Shown here piece after piece: positions 58,351-64,000 of a stretch of 64,000 nt of DNA (position 1 is the first letter of the stretch; each line of letters opens with the position of its first letter). The notes under the pieces were generated by a model. That model saw only the letters and a program-made list of their open reading frames with translations, was not told the origin of the DNA and ran no database searches. Source of the DNA: Pantoea nemavictus (lineage in GTDB: Bacteria > Pseudomonadota > Gammaproteobacteria > Enterobacterales > Enterobacteriaceae); the NCBI RefSeq assembly GCF_037479095.1, contig NZ_JBBGZW010000001.1:2790001-2854000 (forward strand), written 5' to 3'. The position numbers and the translations under genes are program-made.

Positions 58351-59493
58351 ATGCAAATGCGTGCTTTCACTCTCAGCGCTATTGCTGCGTTACTCGCAGC
58401 GGCGCCACTCGCCAGCCAGGCGGAAATTACTTTACTCAAGCAGGATCCCCAGGCGGGCGATCCGCTCAGCCGTCTCGACTTCAAAGTGGGCGGCAGTATT
58501 CGTCCACAGTTCCAACACCAAAATGGTGTGAATGACCAATCCTATAAGCGTAATGGCTATGATGGCGGTTCACGTTTCCGCTTCACTGCGAATTACTACC
58601 TGTTTGATGACGTAAGCTGGGTCGGTTACTACGAGCTGGGTGTTAACTTCCCGGCTTGGTGGGGTTGGGACAATCATCATGCTGATGGCGCCAACAATAC
58701 CACCCGTCGCCAACTTTACACGGGCTTCAAAAGTGCCACTTTGGGTGAGCTCTACTTTGGTCAGCAGAACAGCGTTTACTACGATGTAGTGGGCGCGAAA
58801 ACCGATATCTGGGACTATGACATGTTGGCCCAGGGCCCAGGCAACGGTATCAATGGCGATTACGATGGTTCATATCGCTCGCGCAAAATGTTGAAGTACA
58901 AAAACACCTTCGGCGATGCAGATGTATATGCGTCTTATCTGTTTGAAGATAATGAGTTCCTGCCGGGTAACGGCCTACGCTACAAGCGTAAAGGCGGCGG
59001 CTCGCTGGGTGTGAACTATCACATCACCAAAGATCTGGCATGGGGAACCGCGTGGAACTACACCCGCGCAGATATCCGTAATCCAGGCAATGGTGACAGC
59101 AAGCGCTACGACCAGAATATCTACGGTACCGCATTGAGCTGGACGCCGGATAACTGGACGCTGTCAGCAGGTGCGGGTTGGTATGAAAACTTCTCTCCAA
59201 CCAAACGTAATACGGTAAACAACTACTTCGCGGATGACGCGTGGGGTATTGAATATTTTGCCGGTTACAAATTCCCAATCGGTCAGTATGCGGTGAAATC
59301 AATTCAGCCTTACTTCATGGGTGACCGTCTGGAGTTCGTCAACGGACGTGATTACAAACGTATCGATAATGGGGTTGGCGTGAGCGCACAGCTCGACTAC
59401 GGCTTCCGTATTGATTACGAATATGTCATCACCTCAAGCACCGACAAATCACTGGGTAACGTCAACCTGGTGCGTCTGCGCTACGATTTCTAA
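58351..59493 (+). CDS. Outer-membrane porin
   Basis: Predicted beta-barrel porin of 380 residues. The signal peptide (about 1-24, LLAAAPLASQA) is followed by a mature part rich in alternating aromatic and polar strands, and the chain ends in Phe (RLRYDF), as required for outer-membrane assembly. Elements such as GGSRFRFTANYYLFDDVSWVG and LGELYFGQQNS resemble general Gram-negative porins. It lies alone between carB and folA, flanked by terminators, so it has its own promoter. E. coli has no porin here. Substrate preference is unknown. Starts at 58351 and 58357 are both possible. Confidence 0.8.
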   Translation: MQMRAFTLSAIAALLAAAPLASQAEITLLKQDPQAGDPLSRLDFKVGGSIRPQFQHQNGVNDQSYKRNGYDGGSRFRFTANYYLFDDVSWVGYYELGVNFPAWWGWDNHHADGANNTTRRQLYTGFKSATLGELYFGQQNSVYYDVVGAKTDIWDYDMLAQGPGNGINGDYDGSYRSRKMLKYKNTFGDADVYASYLFEDNEFLPGNGLRYKRKGGGSLGVNYHITKDLAWGTAWNYTRADIRNPGNGDSKRYDQNIYGTALSWTPDNWTLSAGAGWYENFSPTKRNTVNNYFADDAWGIEYFAGYKFPIGQYAVKSIQPYFMGDRLEFVNGRDYKRIDNGVGVSAQLDYGFRIDYEYVITSSTDKSLGNVNLVRLRYDF

Positions 59494-59502
59494 ATCGTCT
59501 TA

Positions 59503-59530
59503 ACGGCTCCTGCGGGAGCCGTTTTCTTTT
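59503..59530 (+). terminator. Terminator after the porin gene
   Basis: CGGCTCC-TGCG-GGAGCCG followed by TTTTCTTTT, ten bases after the stop. The remaining 250 bases up to folA show no gene. Confidence 0.88.
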
Positions 59531-59778
59531 GGTGCACAGAGTGCGTTTTTCTTTACACTGCCATACCGAGTGTCCACGGATTCGTGCTGAGTTGTGCCGC
59601 CTCGCCAGCAATTTCTGGCGCCTCTCCCCGCTATTGCTGGGAAAGTCGGTGTAAAACTCTGTCCAAGAACAAAAGTGCGGTGGCATCGGAGCTTTACGCA
59701 AATAGCGGGGTCGGCCTATCGACGAAAGTTTCGCCTTTACGTATGATGGCGCCAATTTTTTCCAGTAGGTCTTTTAAC

Positions 59779-60261
59779 ATGATTAGTCTGATCGCGGCAC
59801 TGGCAACGGATCGCATTATTGGTATGGAAAACGCCATGCCATGGAATCTGCCAGCAGATTTGGCGTGGTTCAAACGTAATACCCTGAATAAGCCGGTGAT
59901 TATGGGCCGCCTGACCTTTGAATCCATTGGCCGTCCGCTGCCTGGACGTCTTAATATTGTGGTCAGCAGCCAGCCTGGCAACCATGATGGCGTAACCTGG
60001 GTGACCTCGCTGGAAGAGGCGGTGAAAGCTGCGGGCGATGTAGAAGAGATGATGGTGATTGGCGGTGGACGCGTTTACGAGCAGATGCTGGCGCGCGCAG
60101 ATCGTCTGTATCTGACGCATATCGACGCGGAAGTGGAAGGGGATACGCAATTCCCGGATTATGAGCCGGATGAGTGGCAATCAACCTTTAGCGAATTCCA
60201 CGATGCCGACGAGCAGAACTCGCACAGCTACTGCTTTGAGATTCTGGATCGCCGTAAGTAG
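59779..60261 (+). CDS. folA: Dihydrofolate reductase FolA
   Basis: Trimethoprim-target enzyme of 160 residues that reduces dihydrofolate with NADPH. The start [20 protein letters not shown] matches E. coli DHFR, with active-site Asp27 in [12 protein letters not shown]. The frame is open upstream to 59584, but the ATG at 59779 is supported by homology. It is convergent with apaH, sharing a bidirectional terminator. Confidence 0.97.
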   Translation: MISLIAALATDRIIGMENAMPWNLPADLAWFKRNTLNKPVIMGRLTFESIGRPLPGRLNIVVSSQPGNHDGVTWVTSLEEAVKAAGDVEEMMVIGGGRVYEQMLARADRLYLTHIDAEVEGDTQFPDYEPDEWQSTFSEFHDADEQNSHSYCFEILDRRK

Positions 60262-60283
60262 GGTTGGCCTTCAGGTGACCAAT

Positions 60284-60311
60284 AAAAAACCCCGCTAAAG
60301 CGGGGTTTTTT
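60284..60311. terminator. Bidirectional terminator between folA and apaH
   Basis: AAAAAACCCCGC-TAAA-GCGGGGTTTTTT between convergent genes; it ends three bases before the apaH stop codon. Confidence 0.9.
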
Positions 60312-60313
60312 AA

Positions 60314-61183
60314 TTACGGCGTATCGCTTAACGGTGGATGTGCGCTGGCGGCGCTTTCCGCCATCGCCTGTTCACGATTCGAGGCTTGCACGTAATATTG
60401 TTTGGTTTCCCAATGCAACAGCGTCAGTGTTCCGCCCCAGCAGCAACCGGTATCCAGACCAATTACGTGTTCAGGTGTACCTTTCCCTTCCAGTGATGCC
60501 CAATGACCGAAAATCTGCGTGTAGTCGCTGTCGATCTTGCTCGGCACCATAAACCACGGCTTCAGCGGCGGTGGTGCAGATTCCGGGGATTCCTTGCAAA
60601 TCATATCCAGCTGACCATTTGGAAAGCAGAAGCGCATGCGCGTTAGCGCATTGGTGCTAAATCGCAGGCGCGCCAGCCCGCTAAGCTCCGGCGTCCAGTT
60701 GTTTGGCATGTCGCCGTACATGGCGTCGAGAAACAGCGGATAGCTGTCGCTGGAAAGCACCGCTTCTACTTCGCGCGCGCATAACTGTGCCGTTTCCAGA
60801 TCCCACTGCGGTGTAATCCCGGCATGCGCCATTAATAGCTTCTTCTCTTCATCTACCTGCAGCAGCGGCTGACGACGCAACCAGTTGATCAGTTCATCGG
60901 CATCATCGGCTTCCAGCAGCGGCGTCAGGCGATCTTTCGGCTTATTACGGCTGATACCGGCAAACACCGCCAGCAGGTGCAGATCGTGATTGCCCAGCAC
61001 CAGGCGCACGCAATCACCCAGCGATTTCACATAGCGCAACACATTGAGCGAGCCGGGCCCGCGCGCTACCAGATCGCCGGTGAGCCACAATGTGTCCTGC
61101 TGCGGATCGAAATCGACCTGCGCCAGCAGCGCACGAAGCTCGTCATAACAGCCATGGATATCGCCAATCAGGTATGTACTCAT
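60314..61183 (-). CDS. apaH: Bis(5'-nucleosyl)-tetraphosphatase ApaH
   Basis: Symmetrical diadenosine-tetraphosphate hydrolase (also an RNA Np4-decapping enzyme in E. coli), 289 residues. Metallophosphatase motifs GDIHGC (7-12), [10 protein letters not shown] and GNHDLH are all present. The ATG at 61183 gives the family start [11 protein letters not shown]; the longer frame reads into the apaG spacer. It is the last gene of surA-pdxA-rsmA-apaG-apaH. Confidence 0.96.
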   Translation of the reverse strand: MSTYLIGDIHGCYDELRALLAQVDFDPQQDTLWLTGDLVARGPGSLNVLRYVKSLGDCVRLVLGNHDLHLLAVFAGISRNKPKDRLTPLLEADDADELINWLRRQPLLQVDEEKKLLMAHAGITPQWDLETAQLCAREVEAVLSSDSYPLFLDAMYGDMPNNWTPELSGLARLRFSTNALTRMRFCFPNGQLDMICKESPESAPPPLKPWFMVPSKIDSDYTQIFGHWASLEGKGTPEHVIGLDTGCCWGGTLTLLHWETKQYYVQASNREQAMAESAASAHPPLSDTP

Positions 61184-61204
61184 TGTCAGTCCGGTTAAAA
61201 CGCG

Positions 61205-61225
61205 CCGCCCGGACGGGCCGGGCGG
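61205..61225. other. G+C hairpin between apaG and apaH
   Basis: CCGCCCGGACGGGCCGGGCGG can pair CCGCCCG with CGGGCGG in the 49-base apaG-apaH spacer. There is no T-run on the minus strand, so it is more likely an mRNA-processing or stability structure than a terminator. Confidence 0.5.
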
Positions 61226-61232
61226 AGGAGGA

Positions 61233-61610
61233 TTAATGAATGTGGGTTTGCACCGCAAGTCGGAACACGGGAATTTCGACGTGGAACTCTTCGCCCGCTT
61301 CATCGATCATCACATAGTGACCCTGCATAGTGCCCATCGGCGTTTCAAGAATCGCGCCGCTGGTGTATTGATACTCGCCGCCGGCCGCGATGTGCGGCTG
61401 CTCGCCGACCACGCCTTCGCCCTGGACTTCAGTCTCGCGACCGTTACCGTTGGTGATCAGCCAATAGCGGCTGCGCAGCTGTACGCTGCTGCGCCCTAGA
61501 TTGCGGATGGTGATGGTGTAGGCAAACACGTAGCGATCCTCGTCGGGCAAGGATTGCGACTCCACATACTGACTATGTACATGGATACAGACGCGGGCCA
61601 GTTCACTCAT
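61233..61610 (-). CDS. apaG: ApaG (CorD) protein
   Basis: Protein of 125 residues with an immunoglobulin-like (DUF525) fold and no proven enzymatic role. The central [20 protein letters not shown] and [19 protein letters not shown] stretches are conserved in the family. It lies four bases after rsmA in the surA-pdxA-rsmA-apaG-apaH operon. Confidence 0.95.
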   Translation of the reverse strand: MSELARVCIHVHSQYVESQSLPDEDRYVFAYTITIRNLGRSSVQLRSRYWLITNGNGRETEVQGEGVVGEQPHIAAGGEYQYTSGAILETPMGTMQGHYVMIDEAGEEFHVEIPVFRLAVQTHIH

Positions 61611-61614
61611 GCAC

Positions 61615-62439
61615 TCAATTCTCCGGGTTTTCAGCCTGATGCTTGCTCAACCAGTTTGCCAGTTGGCAATATTGCGCCACAGAAACGTTTTCTGCACGCA
61701 GTGAGGCATCGATATCTAATTGATCCAGCGCACCAGCCGCAAACATATGAGCAAGGCTGTTGCGCAGCGTTTTACGGCGTTTACCAAAGGCTTCTGTGGT
61801 AATGCGGCTCAGCAGACGAATATCGCTCACCGGATGCTGTGGCTGCGTATAAGGCACCAAACGCACCACGGCCGAATCTACTTTCGGCGGCGGCGTGAAC
61901 GATTCAGGCGGCACTTCGAGCACAGGGATAACCTGGCAATAGTACTGCGCCATCACGCTCAGACGACCATAAGCTTTGCTGCCTGGACCGGCGACTAAAC
62001 GATTCACCACTTCTTTCTGCAACATGAAGTGCATGTCTTTAATCGAACCAGTATAGCTGAAAAGGTGGAACATCAGCGGCGTGGAGATGTTGTACGGCAG
62101 GTTGCCAAATACCCGCAGCGGCTGACCTTTCTCCTGCGCCAGGGCAGAAAAATCAAAGGTCATCGCATCCTGCTGGAAGATGGTCAGCTTAGGGCCGAGG
62201 AACGGGTGAGTTTGTAGACGCGCGGCAAGGTCGCGGTCCAGCTCGACAACGGTCAGCTCATCCAGACGCTCGCCTACCGGTTCGGTTAACGCACCAAGGC
62301 CGGGGCCAATTTCCACAATGGCTTCGCCTTTTTGCGGATGAATGGCGGAGACAATGCTGTCGATAATGTACTGATCGTTCAGGAAGTTCTGCCCGAAACG
62401 TTTACGGGCATAATGCCCCTGATGGACGCGATTATTCAT
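61615..62439 (-). CDS. rsmA: 16S rRNA dimethyladenosine transferase RsmA (KsgA)
   Basis: SAM-dependent methyltransferase of 274 residues that dimethylates two adjacent adenines (A1518/A1519) in 16S rRNA. The SAM motif [18 protein letters not shown] is at about 43-60, and the catalytic NLPYNIS motif is near 113. Its 5' end overlaps pdxA by 8 bp. Confidence 0.97.
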   Translation of the reverse strand: MNNRVHQGHYARKRFGQNFLNDQYIIDSIVSAIHPQKGEAIVEIGPGLGALTEPVGERLDELTVVELDRDLAARLQTHPFLGPKLTIFQQDAMTFDFSALAQEKGQPLRVFGNLPYNISTPLMFHLFSYTGSIKDMHFMLQKEVVNRLVAGPGSKAYGRLSVMAQYYCQVIPVLEVPPESFTPPPKVDSAVVRLVPYTQPQHPVSDIRLLSRITTEAFGKRRKTLRNSLAHMFAAGALDQLDIDASLRAENVSVAQYCQLANWLSKHQAENPEN

Positions 62440-63424
62440 TACTGCTCTTGATCATAGTGATGGCGAGATTAAGCGCCGTGATAAAGCTGCCCGGTTCCGC
62501 CTGACCCAGTCCGGCTAATTCAAGCGCGGTGCCGTGGTCGACAGAAGTCCGGATAAAGGGCAGGCCAAGCGTGATATTTACCGCCCGGCCAAACCCCTGA
62601 AATTTTAGCACCGGTAAGCCCTGGTCGTGATACATCGCCAGCACTGCGTCGGCATGTTGCAGGTATTTCGGCTGGAATAACGTATCCGCTGGCAGTGGTC
62701 CAGTGAGTTGGATGCCTTGCTGACGCAGCTCATTGAGTGCCGGAATAATGGTATCAATCTCTTCACGGCCCATATGGCCGCTCTCGCCGGCATGCGGATT
62801 GAGGCCGCAGACGAAGATATGCGGATTTGGCAAACCAAACTTTAGCTGAAGATCGCGATGCAAAATCGTGATCACTTCATGCAGCGTGTCGCGAGTAATT
62901 GCTGCAGACACATCTTTCAACGGCAGATGCGTCGTGGCTAAGGCGACGCGCAACTCTTCAGTTGCCAGCATCATAACCACTAAATCGCCACCGGCGCGAT
63001 CGGCGAAAAATTCGGTGTGACCGGTAAACGGGATGCCCGCGTCGTTGATCACGCCTTTATGTACTGGCCCGGTAATCAGCGCAGCGAATTCACCCTTCAG
63101 ACAACCATCGCAGGCGCGCGTCAGCGTTTCCAGCACATAGTGGCTGTTAGCGACGCACAGTTCACCAGCGGTGACGGGCTGCGCGGTATCCACTTGCAGC
63201 AGCGTAAGGGTGCCGGCCTGCTGCGGTTGTGCCGCGACGCCAGGCTGATAGTCGCGCAGCGTCAGCGGTAAACCCAATAAAGCAGCGCGACGGCGCAAAA
63301 GCTCGCCGTCGCCGCAGACCACCAATTCAACGGGCCAGTTTTGCTGCGCCAGTTGAACGGTGAGGTCGGGACCAATCCCGGCGGGTTCGCCGGGAGTGAT
63401 CGCTACACGATAATTACTGACCAT
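62432..63424 (-). CDS. pdxA: 4-hydroxythreonine-4-phosphate dehydrogenase PdxA
   Basis: NAD-dependent enzyme of vitamin B6 synthesis, 330 residues. The [13 protein letters not shown] start, the metal-binding His in [10 protein letters not shown] and the C-terminal [17 protein letters not shown] motif are typical. The ATG at 63424 overlaps the surA stop by 11 bases, and its own stop overlaps rsmA by 8, so these genes are translationally coupled. Confidence 0.97.
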   Translation of the reverse strand: MVSNYRVAITPGEPAGIGPDLTVQLAQQNWPVELVVCGDGELLRRRAALLGLPLTLRDYQPGVAAQPQQAGTLTLLQVDTAQPVTAGELCVANSHYVLETLTRACDGCLKGEFAALITGPVHKGVINDAGIPFTGHTEFFADRAGGDLVVMMLATEELRVALATTHLPLKDVSAAITRDTLHEVITILHRDLQLKFGLPNPHIFVCGLNPHAGESGHMGREEIDTIIPALNELRQQGIQLTGPLPADTLFQPKYLQHADAVLAMYHDQGLPVLKFQGFGRAVNITLGLPFIRTSVDHGTALELAGLGQAEPGSFITALNLAITMIKSSNE

Positions 63425-64000
63425 TGTTATCCAGAATTTTCACGTAAGCACTGGCGCGCTGTTCCTGCATCCAGGTTTGCGCTTCTTCCGCGAATTTACG
63501 GTTGAACAGCATACGATAGGCGCGCTCTTTCTGCGCAGCATCGGTCTTATCGACCTGACGCGTATCCAGCAGCTGAATCAGATGCCAGCCGAAGGAGGAG
63601 TGAACTGGCTGGCTCACCTGGCCTTTCTGCAGTTTCAACAGTGCATCGCGGAACGCCGGATCGTAAATTTCCGGTGATGCCCATCCAAGATCGCCGCCCT
63701 GATTGGCAGAACCCGGATCGTCAGAGAACTGCTTGGCCGCTGCGGCGAAGGTGGTTTTACCGCTTTGAATGTCGGCCGCGATCTGTTCGATCTTCGCTTG
63801 AGCCTGCGCGTCAGTCAGAATCGGTGACGGCTTCAGCAGGATGTGGCGCGCGTGTACTTCAGTCACGGAGATGTTTTTACTCTCGCCACGCAGATCGTTC
63901 ACCTTCAGGATATGGAAGCCGACACCTGAACGGATTGGGCCGACGATATCGCCTTTCTTCGCGGTGCTCAGCGCCTGCGAGAACAGCGTTGGCAGCTCTT
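63414..64000 (-). CDS. surA: Chaperone/prolyl isomerase SurA (C-terminal part, cut by window edge)
   Basis: C-terminal 195 residues of the periplasmic outer-membrane-protein chaperone SurA; the N-terminus lies beyond the right edge. The visible part includes the end of the first parvulin domain ([16 protein letters not shown]), the complete second parvulin domain beginning [12 protein letters not shown], and the final helix [20 protein letters not shown]. The frame is open to the window edge. It is the promoter-proximal partner of pdxA, as in E. coli. Confidence 0.95.
   Translation of the reverse strand, partial: ELPTLFSQALSTAKKGDIVGPIRSGVGFHILKVNDLRGESKNISVTEVHARHILLKPSPILTDAQAQAKIEQIAADIQSGKTTFAAAAKQFSDDPGSANQGGDLGWASPEIYDPAFRDALLKLQKGQVSQPVHSSFGWHLIQLLDTRQVDKTDAAQKERAYRMLFNRKFAEEAQTWMQEQRASAYVKILDNNGQ

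Overview
This window comes from an enterobacterium, most likely a Pantoea/Erwinia-type member of the Enterobacterales. That is an inference from gene order and from protein similarity I recognise; no database was searched. The backbone follows the Escherichia coli order around the thr operon: ytjB, serB, radA, nadR, ettA, slt, trpR, yjjX, gpmB, rob, creA, arcA, yjtD, thrLABC, yaaA, talB, mogA, satP, dnaKJ, nhaAR, rpsT, ribF, ileS, lspA, fkpB, ispH, dapB, carAB, folA, apaH, apaG, rsmA, pdxA, surA (cut by the right edge). Several genes found in E. coli at these places are absent (creBCD, rihC, yaaX, yaaJ). I saw no rRNA or tRNA gene, no CRISPR array, no prophage and no intact insertion sequence.

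The most distinctive part is about 16.8 kb between ettA and slt (roughly 6.3-23.05 kb), which replaces a short spacer with two catabolic modules. The first is a deoxyribose module: a DeoR-type repressor divergent from a deoxyribokinase, a FucP-like permease and a mutarotase-like protein. Its 371-bp control region holds a near-consensus DeoR operator, a perfect CRP palindrome and a second weaker palindrome over the likely start site. The second is a leftward urea module: allophanate hydrolase, urea carboxylase, a GntR/FCD regulator and a five-gene urea ABC transporter (urtABCDE), closely spaced as one operon. Its leader has a textbook sigma-54 promoter, two NtrC-like sites about 100-120 bp upstream of the predicted start, and a GntR-type palindrome just downstream of it. 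Read together, this is a nickel-free route that imports urea and splits it to ammonia and CO2 under nitrogen limitation, with a local regulator.

The rest is core metabolism and housekeeping. The thr operon keeps its attenuator with a Thr/Ile-rich leader peptide. dnaK has a heat-shock promoter. carAB keeps its RutR, PurR and ArgR sites and a TTG start. arcA has an upstream FNR site and trpR its autoregulatory operator. Two further departures from the E. coli layout are an MHS-family transporter between mogA and satP and an outer-membrane porin between carB and folA.

Small repeats are scattered between genes. A ~138-bp palindromic MITE-like element occurs in two copies, one inside the urt operon between urtA and urtB and one after thrC. 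A ~129-bp palindromic element with a duplicated left arm lies upstream of ettA. A family of 20-bp palindromes occurs in pairs after radA and after deoM. I found no clear candidate for an entirely new biological system. The strongest leads are the regulatory wiring of the urea and deoxyribose modules and the placement of the repeats.
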